Source: Gaetbulibacter_B jejuensis
Lineage (GTDB): Bacteria > Bacteroidota > Bacteroidia > Flavobacteriales > Flavobacteriaceae
Direction: 5' to 3'
Assembly: GCF_039524015.1 (NCBI RefSeq)
Contig: NZ_BAAAGF010000001.1
Span: 806,001-870,000 of the forward strand
DNA: 64,000 bases
Made by a program: the position numbers and the translations under genes. The notes under the pieces are model-generated. The model did not search any database. It was not told the DNA's origin and saw nothing but the letters and a program-made list of their open reading frames with translations. Shown here piece after piece: positions 1-8,450 of this stretch (position 1 is the stretch's first letter; every line of letters starts with the position of its first letter).

Positions 1-726
1 ACTTTAGAACCCAACGTCAACATAAATGTTAAAGGTGCAACGTATTATAAATGCGATTCACATACTACACCACATGAGTTTATGGTTGAAATGAAAACAT
101 ATTTGCAAACTGTAGGAGTTCAATTTCTTTTAAATGAAAAAGTAGAAGATTTAACGGTTGACAACCGAAAGATTTCAGAAATAAAAACAAATAAGCAATC
201 TTTAAAGGCAGATGAATTTGTTTTGGCAGCTGGTTCTTGGAGTAATTTGCTTAGTGAAAAATTAGGTTTAAAATTACTGTTACAAGCAGGAAAAGGCTAC
301 AGAATCAATACTACTCAGACTACTGGAATACAAATTCCTTCAATATTAACAGAAGCTAAAGTAGCAGTAACTCCTATGAATGGTTTTACACGTTTTGCAG
401 GTACTATGGAAATAGCAGGAATTAACAATACAATCAACAACACTCGAGTTGAAGCCATTTCTCAAGCTACAACACGTTTTTACCCTAATGTAGAGTTAAC
501 CCAAGAAGAAAAGCAAGATGCTGCTTGTGGTTTACGACCAGTAACTCCTGATGGATTACCTTATATAGGAAAATCATCAAAATGTGAAAACCTAACCATT
601 GCAACAGGTCATGCAATGATGGGTTGGAGTATGGGAACAGCAACAGGGAAGTTAGTGTCTGAAATTATTTCAAATCATACAACTTCGCTAGATATTAACA
701 TTTTTACTCCAGACAGAAGATTTTAG
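1..726 (+). CDS. FAD-dependent oxidoreductase, DadA/DAO family, 5' truncated
   Basis: C-terminal part of an FAD-dependent amine or D-amino-acid oxidoreductase; the reading frame is already open at the window edge, so the N-terminal Rossmann segment lies outside. The visible part has the DAO-family end: CGLRPVTPDGLPYIG at about residues 174-188 of the readable part (the substrate-domain CG-RP-TPDG-P-IG signature), then NLTIATGHAMMGWSMG, the last strand-helix that contacts FAD. Family members oxidise D-amino acids or glycine-type amines and pass electrons to quinone or oxygen. Flavobacterial homologues often sit with hydroxyproline or D-amino-acid catabolism genes, but the upstream neighbours are not visible, so the substrate is open. 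No following gene is coupled to it; a 176-bp gap with a weak hairpin follows. Confidence 0.85.
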   Translation, partial: TLEPNVNINVKGATYYKCDSHTTPHEFMVEMKTYLQTVGVQFLLNEKVEDLTVDNRKISEIKTNKQSLKADEFVLAAGSWSNLLSEKLGLKLLLQAGKGYRINTTQTTGIQIPSILTEAKVAVTPMNGFTRFAGTMEIAGINNTINNTRVEAISQATTRFYPNVELTQEEKQDAACGLRPVTPDGLPYIGKSSKCENLTIATGHAMMGWSMGTATGKLVSEIISNHTTSLDINIFTPDRRF

Positions 727-802
727 TAGGTAAAATACTCTAAACCTGTGTTTTGTCGACTTTTCTGCTTTGTAATTTTATCTAGTCTAGCTTTTAAGTA
801 GT

Positions 803-826
803 TTATCGAAAATCTTTCGGTTTTTT
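803..826 (+). terminator. Possible weak terminator after the oxidoreductase
   Basis: A short inverted repeat (CGAAA at 807-811 and TTTCG at 815-819) is followed by a run of T. The stem is only about 5-6 bp, so it is a marginal intrinsic terminator. Its place about 80 bp after the oxidoreductase stop fits the role. Confidence 0.35.
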
Positions 827-902
827 ATTTCATTTATAGACATTTACACCATTCCCACCCGATTTTAATAGCACCAGATTTATTGTTTAACCTTATAAAA
901 TT

Positions 903-1190
903 ATGTTTATGAGTCTTAAAATTACTTGCTACAACAATTTTTTTAAAGTCACTGGTGTACTCGATAGAACTAGTGTAGATGTTTTTCACCATGAATTTAG
1001 AAATGTATTCGAAAAGTCTGATGAAATCACCATTAGTATTGAAGGCATTGAAAGCATTGATAGATATGGTGTAAGAGCATTAGCTAAACTCCATAACGAA
1101 TCTATTACAAAACAAAAACGCTTGTCGATTATTGGTTTTGGATGTAAAGAGTTATACGACCACTTTAAAACTAAAGAAACAGCAGCTTAA
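903..1190 (+). CDS. STAS-domain protein (anti-sigma-antagonist-like), 95 aa
   Basis: Small single-domain protein whose pattern fits the STAS fold: short strands (ITCYNNFFKVTGVL, ITISIEGIESID) alternating with helices, and the segment SIDRYGVRALAKLH at the place where SpoIIAA-like proteins carry the phosphorylatable Ser before a helix. Such domains usually bind anti-sigma kinases or act inside transporter or signalling complexes; no partner kinase or sigma factor is visible. ATG codons at 903 and 909 are both possible starts. It converges on the DUF4407 gene with one base between the stop codons and no obvious terminator between them. Assignment is by fold pattern, so function is uncertain. 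Confidence 0.6.
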   Translation: MFMSLKITCYNNFFKVTGVLDRTSVDVFHHEFRNVFEKSDEITISIEGIESIDRYGVRALAKLHNESITKQKRLSIIGFGCKELYDHFKTKETAA

Positions 1191-1191
1191 T

Positions 1192-2292
1192 TTATAATGC
1201 GTTTTTTTGGTGCTTAAAAAAGGCATCAGCTTGTAGTTGCATTAATTCTCGGGCTTTTTTGCGCTTGTATTGATACAACTCGTCTTCCTCAGCAATATCG
1301 CTGTAGATTTTATTGTTGATGTCTCTATCTGTTTTTAATAGAACATTTCGTTCGTTAACCTTTTGTTCAACCCAAGTTTTAACAGCAGTTTCAGCATCTT
1401 CTAGTTTAAAATCATACTCGCCTTTTGGTGATAATAGTTTTGCAAAAATAGGAGAGGTTTCAATAGCTAAAAACAGTAAAAAGATAAAAAACGAAGGCAG
1501 CCAAGGTAGTTTGCCTAAAGCATTTACACGAGCCATTAAACCATCAAAACCATCAATAATAGGTTGCGTGGTTGCAATTTGTGTGTCGTAATTGGTTTTA
1601 AGCTGAGTAATTTCAGCTTCAATAGCTTCGATTTTTGTTTTATTATCGGCTTTTAGTTGCTGTAATTCCGCTAGAGCAGTATCATGCTTATCACGTTTTT
1701 CTTTGTAAACAGGACCTTTGCCTAGTTTCATGGAACCACTTGTGCCTTCAGCTTCAGTAATGTAGGTGTCGTAAAGGGCATTAACCTCTGTTTCTTTGGT
1801 GTTGACTTGATTTCTAAGAAACTCAATATTGTTATCTAATGCTGCAATTTCAGGAGTGTATTGTTCAGCAATTTGATTTTGATTAGCAAGTGTCATGCTA
1901 TTCTTTTCTTCTAAAAGCACCTGATTGATTTCTTTTTCAAAAATTTTTAATTCCAAGGGTTTAGAAATAACTATAGCTATAATCACTGCTAAAATTATCC
2001 TTGGAGAAGCTTGTATAAGCTCATCAATAATATGACCTCTTTTTTTAATGGTTGATACTATAAAACGGTCGAGGTTAAAAATGAGTAATCCCCAAATAAA
2101 ACCAAAAGCAACAGCTGTAAAATAATTATCAAAAACGGTATAAAGCGCATAACTAGCAGCAATAAATGCCATTACTGCAGTAAAAAATACAGTAGCTCCA
2201 ATACCTGCAAATTTGTTTTGTTCACCAATAGAACAATTGTCAAGAATATCAGTATCAGAACCAGAACAAATGATGAAGAATTTTTTTAACAT
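1192..2292 (-). CDS. DUF4407 family membrane protein with coiled coil
   Basis: 366-aa integral membrane protein. The N-terminus (MLKKFFIICSGSDTDIL) is the typical opening of DUF4407 proteins. Two close hydrophobic helices lie at about 30-80 (GATVFFTAVMAFIAASYALY, then the FGFIWGLLIFNLDRF region), another at about 95-112, and a C-terminal one near 263-283 (PWLPSFFIFLLFLAIET). Between them, about residues 120-245 form a long charged coiled coil that is probably extracytoplasmic. The charged tail (about 290-366) is probably cytoplasmic. Function of the family is unknown. It is transcribed apart from blaR1 upstream, since a strong leftward terminator separates them. Confidence 0.8.
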   Translation of the reverse strand: MLKKFFIICSGSDTDILDNCSIGEQNKFAGIGATVFFTAVMAFIAASYALYTVFDNYFTAVAFGFIWGLLIFNLDRFIVSTIKKRGHIIDELIQASPRIILAVIIAIVISKPLELKIFEKEINQVLLEEKNSMTLANQNQIAEQYTPEIAALDNNIEFLRNQVNTKETEVNALYDTYITEAEGTSGSMKLGKGPVYKEKRDKHDTALAELQQLKADNKTKIEAIEAEITQLKTNYDTQIATTQPIIDGFDGLMARVNALGKLPWLPSFFIFLLFLAIETSPIFAKLLSPKGEYDFKLEDAETAVKTWVEQKVNERNVLLKTDRDINNKIYSDIAEEDELYQYKRKKARELMQLQADAFFKHQKNAL

Positions 2293-2350
2293 AACTGATT
2301 CGGTTTTTTGGTTGATGTTTATTAGAACGTAAAAAACACTGAATTGTTAC

Positions 2351-2377
2351 AAAAAAAGCCTTGAAAATTCAAGGCTT
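2351..2377 (-). terminator. Intrinsic terminator of the blaI-blaR1 operon
   Basis: On the minus strand the sequence forms a 9-10 bp stem (AAGCCTTGAA / TTCAAGGCTT, plus coordinates 2356-2377) followed by seven T. It lies 26-52 bp past the M56 gene stop and would end leftward transcription before the DUF4407 gene. Confidence 0.75.
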
Positions 2378-2402
2378 CAGGTAATTGTAAGTTTTAAGTG
2401 AA

Positions 2403-4895
2403 TCAATTTTTAATGCTAACAGGCGCTTTTGTAATGTAAACTTTAGCTTGTTTTGAATCAGTTTGTTGGGTGGAAATATTAAGTTCGTTATTCTTTTTTA
2501 ATAAAGCTATGGCTTCGTCTGAAGAAATTGATTTTCCTTCATAATAAAATGCAGCGCCTTTTTTAGCCATGTCAATTATATGGTCTAAAGGTGATTTTGG
2601 AGGAGGTGGTGGAGGAGGAACGTCTTGATTCCAATTTTTATTGAACTCACTTACAATTTCATTGTCTTTATATACTTTTGTTATTTTTTGACCAGGAACT
2701 ACTTTGTCACCATCAACTTGAGTGTCGTTGATTATAGTTCCTTCTTTATTGGTTTCTTGTCCATAACGGTTATAATATTTAGTGTTTCCATTTTGAGTGA
2801 CATAATAATGAGTGGAATTATTTATAGTTATAAAACCTGTTTTGACTTTTGGGTCTGGAGCTGGTGGAGGTGGAGGTGGAAGCTTTGAGAAATCGGGAAA
2901 AGCTTCGGCAGACTCTTTTTGCTCTTTATACATTTTATTATACAAATACTTTACCCTTACAACATCTTTATGCTTCACAATTGGATATTCACTCTCAGAA
3001 ATTTGAGAATTGATATGTTTAGCAAGGGCATTGTATTCTTCTAACTCTTCTTTAGTTACTCCTTTATTGTTTTTTAACTCAATGACTTTAACTAAAATGA
3101 AATCGCTATTAGTTTTTTCATCATATTTATTGGTGTATTTAAAGTTAAATAATAAAAATTCATCAGAGTATTTTAAAAGTTCAGCAACTTCACTATTCAA
3201 TTTATTGCCTTTAATTAACATAGTTTGAGTTCCTGCAGTTTTAATTGAAAAGTATTTAACTTCATCGGAAAGAACAATGTTTTTGATTTCTTCTTTATGT
3301 AAGTTTATAGTACATTTTTGGCATTCAATGTCGTTAATTTTTAGAGTTTTGATTTTTCTTTCGTTTTCATCTTGTTTTGTGATTTTTGCTTTGAGTTTAG
3401 ATTTTTCAACTAAAGATTTTGAACCAATAACAGTAGTTAAAAAATAGTCGGTTTTTTTATGCAATTCATTTAATTTGTCCAAAAATTCTTTTGAGCAGTT
3501 TTCTGTTTTTAAATCGAATGTTGTTAGTTCGAAATCCTTCAATGTCCAATTTTTGGTAATTTCGTTTAAGTCATCTACGTATGTATTGATACTAGATTTT
3601 TTGTTACCAATGAAAAGTACGTTGTCAACAGCTTTCATCGTTATTGTTTTTTTGTTTTTTTCTTCAATACCTGATGGTATTAAATTTGTTACTCCAAATT
3701 GATCGATCGCTCGAACCTGATTTTCGTATAATGAGAAGCTTAGTTCTAACCAAGCGGTGCCTTTCAACCCATTTAGAAAAACACCAGATTCATTAGGTTC
3801 AATCGTAAAGGCAAATTGGTCGGTTTCTAAAGTTTTGCTTTCAGAAAAACCATAATCGGTAAAAGTGTAACTTCGATTTGTATTGGTGTCCAAAAGTAGT
3901 TTACTCCATTTACAACCATTTTCACATTTAAGGGTTATTGAGTTTTCATTTTTTTCAATTGTAATAAAAAATTGCGATGATTTGTTTTCATAATTGTTTT
4001 CAGTAATTAAAGGTGTAACTTCTTTTACAACCTCTTCTTTCTTACTAAACCCAAAGATTAAAATTGCCAAAAGTGGTAAAACCACTAAGGTTTTAATCCA
4101 TTTTTTGGTGGATGATGTTTGTGTTTTCATAACTGTAAGTCGTTTTTTGATTGATGAATAATTAATGGCATTGGTAAGTTCGTTACCACCATGTGTTGAT
4201 GAAAAAGCCAACAATAAATGTTGGTATGTGTTTATTTGTGTACCTTGTTGTAATACGGCTTGGTCAGCTAAGTACTCATGGTTGAGTTTAACGTCTTTTT
4301 TTAAGAAGTATATAATCGGATTAAACCAAAACACAATTTGTGAAAGTTCAATAAATAATATGTCTAAGCTATGTTTTTGAGTAGCGTGTGTGTGCTCATG
4401 TAATAATACTTCTTCTGGTATTTGATTGTTTTCAAACTTGGTTTTGTTTAAAAAGATATAGCTTAAAAACGTGTGAGGAATTTCAAGATTATTGATTAAA
4501 ACATTAATGATATTTTTGCTTTTTAGTTTAGGATTGGTCTTTATTTTTACGATGAGTTTTGTGAGGTTAACCATAAACTTGACTAAAAATAAAAGCACTC
4601 CTATTCCATAAATACTCCATAATAGTATAGGCCAAAAATTGGTGTTTTGTTCAGTAGGTTGAGTGGTTTCAGGATAAAATACAGGCTCTAGTAAAGGAGG
4701 TTGAAATGTGCCTAAAGTATATGTTGGTTCTACATAGGTTGTAATGGTAATAAACGGAATAGTAAACCCTAAAACGGTTGCAAACAATAGGTAGAAACGT
4801 TTTAACTGGTGCATGTTTTCACGCTCCAAGATTAACTTGTAAAATAGTAGTAAAACAAGTAAGCAAGCCGATGATTTTAAAATATAATCGAACAT
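2403..4895 (-). CDS. BlaR1/MecR1-type M56 metallopeptidase sensor
   Basis: 830-aa membrane protein of peptidase family M56. Helices at about 5-25, 34-52, 88-112 and 178-198 surround the zinc site: HEHTH (166-170, HExxH form) and the downstream NHEYLAD with Glu207 as third ligand. A last membrane helix (about 268-285, LVVLPLLAILIFGF) leads to a large extracytoplasmic region of about 540 residues. Unlike classical BlaR1, this region has no penicillin-binding SxxK domain that I can see; instead there are two polyproline runs (PPPPPP near 697, PPPPPPP near 763) separated by a beta-rich YNRYG-type segment. In the family, a signal triggers the protease, which leads to cleavage of the BlaI-type repressor. 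The upstream blaI ends 6 bp before this start. The signal is unknown. Confidence 0.85.
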   Translation of the reverse strand: MFDYILKSSACLLVLLLFYKLILERENMHQLKRFYLLFATVLGFTIPFITITTYVEPTYTLGTFQPPLLEPVFYPETTQPTEQNTNFWPILLWSIYGIGVLLFLVKFMVNLTKLIVKIKTNPKLKSKNIINVLINNLEIPHTFLSYIFLNKTKFENNQIPEEVLLHEHTHATQKHSLDILFIELSQIVFWFNPIIYFLKKDVKLNHEYLADQAVLQQGTQINTYQHLLLAFSSTHGGNELTNAINYSSIKKRLTVMKTQTSSTKKWIKTLVVLPLLAILIFGFSKKEEVVKEVTPLITENNYENKSSQFFITIEKNENSITLKCENGCKWSKLLLDTNTNRSYTFTDYGFSESKTLETDQFAFTIEPNESGVFLNGLKGTAWLELSFSLYENQVRAIDQFGVTNLIPSGIEEKNKKTITMKAVDNVLFIGNKKSSINTYVDDLNEITKNWTLKDFELTTFDLKTENCSKEFLDKLNELHKKTDYFLTTVIGSKSLVEKSKLKAKITKQDENERKIKTLKINDIECQKCTINLHKEEIKNIVLSDEVKYFSIKTAGTQTMLIKGNKLNSEVAELLKYSDEFLLFNFKYTNKYDEKTNSDFILVKVIELKNNKGVTKEELEEYNALAKHINSQISESEYPIVKHKDVVRVKYLYNKMYKEQKESAEAFPDFSKLPPPPPPAPDPKVKTGFITINNSTHYYVTQNGNTKYYNRYGQETNKEGTIINDTQVDGDKVVPGQKITKVYKDNEIVSEFNKNWNQDVPPPPPPPKSPLDHIIDMAKKGAAFYYEGKSISSDEAIALLKKNNELNISTQQTDSKQAKVYITKAPVSIKN

Positions 4896-4901
4896 GGTTT
4901 T

Positions 4902-5273
4902 TTAGTTTGGTTTCTTTTTTATTTCGCTATCAATTAAAGCTTTTAAGTCTTCAAGTTCTTTTTTTGATAAGTTGGTTTCTTTGGTAAAAAACGATGCAAA
5001 TTGACTTGCGCTATCATTAAAAAAGTTCTTGATTAACCCATTAACATGCTTAGAGAAGTAATCTTTCTTTTTTACTAAAGGAAAATATTCTCTAGACTTT
5101 CCATAGAGTTTATAATCTACAAATCCTTTATCGATCATACGTTTTAAAAGCGTAGCAACCGTTGTTGTAGCTGGTTTTGGTTCTGGGTAAGCATCAAGCA
5201 AATCTTTCATAAAAGCTTTTTCTAACTTCCACAGGTGGTTCATTAAATCTTCTTCGGTTTTTGATAAACTCAT
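4902..5273 (-). CDS. BlaI/MecI/CopY-family transcriptional repressor
   Basis: 123 aa, the usual length of the family. The N-terminal winged helix runs from LSKTEEDLMNHLWKLEKAF through TTTVATLLKRMIDKGFVDY (recognition helix and wing); the C-terminal helices (about 75-115) form the dimerisation region where partner proteases cut. It lies directly upstream of the M56 sensor gene, the standard repressor-protease pairing. Two dyads that fit the BlaI/MecI TACA-N2-TGTA pattern lie in its own promoter, so autorepression is likely. What it controls beyond itself cannot be told; the divergent M28 peptidase gene shares the 122-bp promoter region and could be a target. Confidence 0.9.
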   Translation of the reverse strand: MSLSKTEEDLMNHLWKLEKAFMKDLLDAYPEPKPATTTVATLLKRMIDKGFVDYKLYGKSREYFPLVKKKDYFSKHVNGLIKNFFNDSASQFASFFTKETNLSKKELEDLKALIDSEIKKKPN

Positions 5274-5276
5274 TAT

Positions 5277-5292
5277 TCTACATATTTAGAAT
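5277..5292. promoter_or_regulatory. Second BlaI-type dyad, beside the blaI start
   Basis: TTCTACATATTTAGAA is a 16-bp dyad matching its reverse complement at 14 of 16 positions. It lies immediately upstream of the blaI start codon and shares the TTCTA half-site with the stronger dyad 20 bp away. The centre-to-centre distance of about 19 bp would place two repressor dimers on nearly the same helix face. Confidence 0.55.
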
Positions 5293-5296
5293 TAAC

Positions 5297-5330
5297 TCTA
5301 CAAATGTAGAATAAAAAACAAGATAACCAA
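5297..5330 (-). promoter_or_regulatory. blaI promoter with BlaI operator over the -7 box
   Basis: Read leftward, TTG (plus 5328-5330) is followed after 19 bp by TACATTTG (plus 5301-5308), an exact Bacteroidota -33/-7 promoter. The -7 box is embedded in TCTACA-AA-TGTAGA (5297-5310), a dyad with perfect 6-bp arms that contains the TACA-N2-TGTA core known for BlaI/MecI operators. A repressor bound here would block RNA polymerase directly. Confidence 0.8.
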
Positions 5331-5362
5331 ATTATCCAAAGCTTTATTTTATTAAAATCTAT

Positions 5363-5370
5363 TATATTTG
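5363..5370 (+). promoter_or_regulatory. -7 box of the M28 peptidase gene
   Basis: TATATTTG matches the Bacteroidota -7 consensus TAnnTTTG, 25 bp before the ATG of the M28 peptidase. No clear TTG lies at the usual -33 distance. Confidence 0.5.
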
Positions 5371-5395
5371 ACTAAATTTTACACGGATCCCCAAA

Positions 5396-6760
5396 ATGAA
5401 GAAGCTTATTTTTAGTCTGTTAGGTGTTTTTGCATTTGTGTTCGTTACAAGTGCTCAAAACATTTCAGACATTATAAATGAAGTTAATTTAGACTCTCTT
5501 CAACTCACCTTAAGAGAATTTTCAGGTGAGCAATCGACTGTTGTTAACGGAAATACAGTAACAATTCTTAATAGGCAACAAGCTAATAACGATTTGGCAG
5601 CAGACTATTTGGTTCAAAGGTTTGAGCAAATGGACAACATTACTGTAGTAGCTCAACAGTTTGACTCTAACGGTAGAAATGTAATTGCAACTCAAGTGGG
5701 AAAGACCAATCCTGACGATATTTATATTATTTGTGCGCATTATGATACGGTTGCTGATTATTGTGCTGATGATAATGCTAGTGGAGTTGCAACTGTACTA
5801 GAAATTGCTCGTATTTTATCGACACAATGCTTAGATAATACTATTGTTTATGCTCTTTGGGATGAAGAAGAAATAGGCTTACTAGGTGCAAATTATTACG
5901 CTACTCAAGCAGCTTCAAATGGTGATAATATCTTGGGCGTTTTAAACATTGATATGATGGGTTATGATGGCAATGATGATAACGATTTTGATATCGATGT
6001 TAGAGATTTTGGCAATTCGCTTGCTATGAAAGATGACATTATTGCGGTTTTAGAAGATCCTACCTATGGTTTTACTTTAAATGTTAATGTTGTAAATCCT
6101 GGAACAACAGCAAGTGATCATGCTAGGTTTTGGAATCAAGGTTTTACAGCTGTTTTAGTAGGAGAATCTTGGGAAACTAATGACGAAACACCATTTTACC
6201 ATTCTTCAAATGATAGGTACAACACGTTAAACTTTCCGTATTATCATGAATTAGCTAAGCTTATTATGGGTTATATGGTTACTAAGGCAAATTTGATTGA
6301 TGTTGATAATACAATTACGCAAAGCCCAAGTACATTAACTTCTAATGATGCTTCCGCATCATATCAATGGTATAATTGTGATACAAACACTGCATTGTCA
6401 GGTGAAACAGGGCAAACTTTTACACCAACTGTAAATGGTAATTATGCTGTTGAAGTCACCAATGGAAGTTGTTCAGAGTTTAGTGTTTGTGTGAGTTTTA
6501 ATTCGTTGAGTTTAGAACCGTTTTCTAATTCTGAAATAAGTGTTTTTCCAAATCCTGTAAAAAGTAAACTCAATATCGATATTTCTTTTGAAGAGCCTTA
6601 TGAATTTACTCTTTATGATGTTGGAGGTAAATTGCTTTTAAATAAATCAGAAATTAAGGGTTCAACAACTTTGAAAACAAAAGATTTGCCTAAAGGAATT
6701 TATTTTTTAAAAGTATCGTCTTCTAATAAATCAGGGACTTATAAAATTGTTAAGGAGTAA
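5396..6760 (+). CDS. Secreted M28 family metallopeptidase with T9SS type A sorting domain
   Basis: 454 aa. Signal peptide 1-20 (MKKLIFSLLGVFAFVFVTSA). The catalytic domain (about 40-300) has the dinuclear zinc residues of M28: His115 (CAHYD), Asp126 in ADDNASG, Glu158/Glu159 in DEEEIGLLG, Asp186 (NIDMMGYD) and His242 (ASDHARFW). A short Ig-like segment follows (about 305-365, SYQWYNCDTN). The last ~75 residues form a type A sorting domain with FPNPVKSKLNI, YDVGGKLL and GIYFLKV, so it should cross the outer membrane by T9SS and be surface-bound or released. The family removes amino acids from peptide N-termini. The M20 dipeptidase converges on it, which suggests peptide scavenging, though the two are not co-transcribed. 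Confidence 0.92.
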   Translation: MKKLIFSLLGVFAFVFVTSAQNISDIINEVNLDSLQLTLREFSGEQSTVVNGNTVTILNRQQANNDLAADYLVQRFEQMDNITVVAQQFDSNGRNVIATQVGKTNPDDIYIICAHYDTVADYCADDNASGVATVLEIARILSTQCLDNTIVYALWDEEEIGLLGANYYATQAASNGDNILGVLNIDMMGYDGNDDNDFDIDVRDFGNSLAMKDDIIAVLEDPTYGFTLNVNVVNPGTTASDHARFWNQGFTAVLVGESWETNDETPFYHSSNDRYNTLNFPYYHELAKLIMGYMVTKANLIDVDNTITQSPSTLTSNDASASYQWYNCDTNTALSGETGQTFTPTVNGNYAVEVTNGSCSEFSVCVSFNSLSLEPFSNSEISVFPNPVKSKLNIDISFEEPYEFTLYDVGGKLLLNKSEIKGSTTLKTKDLPKGIYFLKVSSSNKSGTYKIVKE

Positions 6761-6780
6761 CTTTTTGTAAAAAGCATAAA

Positions 6781-6810
6781 AAAACCGTTCAAGAAATTGA
6801 ACGGTTTTTT
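6781..6810. terminator. Bidirectional terminator between convergent peptidase genes
   Basis: A 12-bp stem (AAAACCGTTCAA / TTGAACGGTTTT) with a GAAA loop, flanked by A on the left and T on the right, so it can work in both directions. It lies 20 bp after the M28 stop and 8 bp past the M20 stop. Confidence 0.85.
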
Positions 6811-6817
6811 ATTACTA

Positions 6818-8206
6818 TTATTTAGAAAGCTCAGTAAAATACTTATAAAATAAAGGAATAGTTTCGATGCCTTTAAAATAATTCCACACACCATAATGTT
6901 CGTTTGGTGAATGAATAGCATCACTATTTAAACCGAATCCCATTAAAATAGTTTTACTTTTCAGTTCTTGCTCAAAAAGAGAAACAATTGGAATACTTCC
7001 ACCACTACGTTGAGGTATTGGTGTTGTTCCAAAGGTGTCTTGATAAGCTTTTGAAGCTGCTTGATAACCTATGCTATCGATAGGAGTTACATAGCCTTGT
7101 CCACCATGATGAGGTTTCACTTTCACTTTTACTCCTGCTGGAGCTATACTTTCAAAATGAGTTTTAAATAACTGGGTGATGTCCTCCCAATCTTGATGAG
7201 GTACTAAACGCATTGATATTTTGGCGTAAGCTTTACTAGCAATAACTGTTTTAGCGCCTTCTCCAGTATAACCTCCCCAAATACCATTAACATCAAGAGT
7301 TGGTCGTATTGAGTTGCGTTCGTTAGTAGTATATCCTTCTTCTCCATAAACAGCATCAATATCTAAAGCTTTTTTGTAGTCTTCTAATGAAAAAGGTGCT
7401 TTTGCCATTTCAGCACGTTCTGCATCTGATAAATTTTCAACCTTATCATAAAATCCTGGGATGGTAATATGATTGTTTTCGTCATGAAGAGATGCAATCA
7501 TTTTGGTTAACACATTTATTGGGTTAGCAACAGCTCCTCCATATAAACCAGAGTGTAAGTCTCTGTTAGGTCCAGTAACTTCAACTTCTACGTAGCTTAA
7601 CCCTCTTAAGCCTGTTGTAATAGAAGGTACATCTTTAGCAATCATTCCTGTATCAGAAATTAAAATGACATCATTTTTTAATTTCTTCTGGTTGTTTTTA
7701 ACAAATTTTGAAAGGTTAACGCTACCAACTTCTTCTTCACCTTCAATCATAAATTTCACATTACAAGGTAGTTGGTTGGTTTTAGTCATAAACTCCATAG
7801 CCTTAACGTGCATATACATTTGGCCTTTGTCATCGCAAGCTCCACGCGCAAAAATAGCACCTTCAGGATGAAGTTCGGTTGCTTTTATTACTGGCTCAAA
7901 AGGCGGTGAAGTCCATAGCTCAATAGGGTCTGGTGGTTGTACATCATAATGACCATACACTAAAACGGTAGGTAGGTTTTTATCAATTATTTTTTCGCCA
8001 TAAACGATTGGGTAACCTTCGGTTTCGCAAACTTCTACATGGTCACATCCAGCAAGCTCTAAGCTGGTTTTAATAGCATCAGCAGTTTTTAAAACATCAT
8101 TTTTATAAGCTGAGTCAGCGCTAATAGAAGGTATTTTGAGTAAATCAATCAACTCATTTAAAAATCGATCTTTATGTTCTTCAATATAAGATTGAATATG
8201 TTGCAT
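6818..8206 (-). CDS. M20 family dipeptidase (CNDP/carnosinase-like)
   Basis: 462-aa cytosolic protein with no signal peptide. Metal and catalytic residues of clan MH are present: His86 and Asp88 in VYGHYDVQPPDP, Asp125/Asp126 in GACDDKGQ, the Glu cluster 157-159 in IEGEEEVGS, Asp185 in ISDTG, and a C-terminal His in SDAIHSPNE. GPNRDLHSGLYGG marks the lid/dimerisation domain of the carnosinase-like M20 branch. It is expected to hydrolyse dipeptides or short peptides. ArgE and DapE are less likely given the length and the YDVQPPDP motif. It is transcribed alone, towards the M28 gene. Confidence 0.9.
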   Translation of the reverse strand: MQHIQSYIEEHKDRFLNELIDLLKIPSISADSAYKNDVLKTADAIKTSLELAGCDHVEVCETEGYPIVYGEKIIDKNLPTVLVYGHYDVQPPDPIELWTSPPFEPVIKATELHPEGAIFARGACDDKGQMYMHVKAMEFMTKTNQLPCNVKFMIEGEEEVGSVNLSKFVKNNQKKLKNDVILISDTGMIAKDVPSITTGLRGLSYVEVEVTGPNRDLHSGLYGGAVANPINVLTKMIASLHDENNHITIPGFYDKVENLSDAERAEMAKAPFSLEDYKKALDIDAVYGEEGYTTNERNSIRPTLDVNGIWGGYTGEGAKTVIASKAYAKISMRLVPHQDWEDITQLFKTHFESIAPAGVKVKVKPHHGGQGYVTPIDSIGYQAASKAYQDTFGTTPIPQRSGGSIPIVSLFEQELKSKTILMGFGLNSDAIHSPNEHYGVWNYFKGIETIPLFYKYFTELSK

Positions 8207-8274
8207 TTGTTATATTTTTTTGAATTCTCCCAAAAATACAAAATCGAGGACGATTTTTTAGTAAATAAAGTTAT

Positions 8275-8303
8275 TTGAATATTGAAACTATTGTTTATAT
8301 TTG
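8275..8303 (+). promoter_or_regulatory. Promoter of tRNA-Leu
   Basis: TTG at 8275-8277, an 18-bp spacer, then TATATTTG at 8296-8303: an exact Bacteroidota promoter, about 25 bp before the mature tRNA 5' end. Confidence 0.7.
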
Positions 8304-8328
8304 CATCCCGAAACTTCGGAGAATAAAT

Positions 8329-8410
8329 GCAGGCGTGGTGGAATTGGTAGACACGCTAGACTTAGGATCTAGTGCCGCGAGGTGTGAGAGTTCGAGTCTC
8401 TCCGCCTGTA
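8329..8410 (+). tRNA. tRNA-Leu (anticodon UAG)
   Basis: Acceptor arms GCAGGCG and CGCCTGT pair over 7 bp (first pair G-U), with discriminator A at 8410. The D-arm contains GGAATTGGTAGAC. The anticodon stem CTAGA/TCTAG encloses the loop CTTAGGA, giving anticodon TAG (reads CUA). A class II variable arm (TGCCGCGAGGTG region) and a T-arm with GTTCGAGTC follow; 82 nt, as usual for tRNA-Leu. CCA is not encoded. Confidence 0.95.
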
Positions 8411-8420
8411 CAAGACAAGA

Positions 8421-8450
8421 AAGCTTCAGTTAAATACTGAGGCTTTTTTT
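8421..8450 (+). terminator. Terminator after tRNA-Leu
   Basis: Ten-base-pair stem AAGCTTCAGT / ACTGAGGCTT (one G-U pair), 5-nt loop, then a T tract. It begins 11 nt after the tRNA. Confidence 0.85.

Noticed and set aside
2812..3006. Rightward frame encoding a Gly-rich stretch
   Set aside because: It is the complement of the polyproline codons of the M56 sensor gene and has no features of its own.
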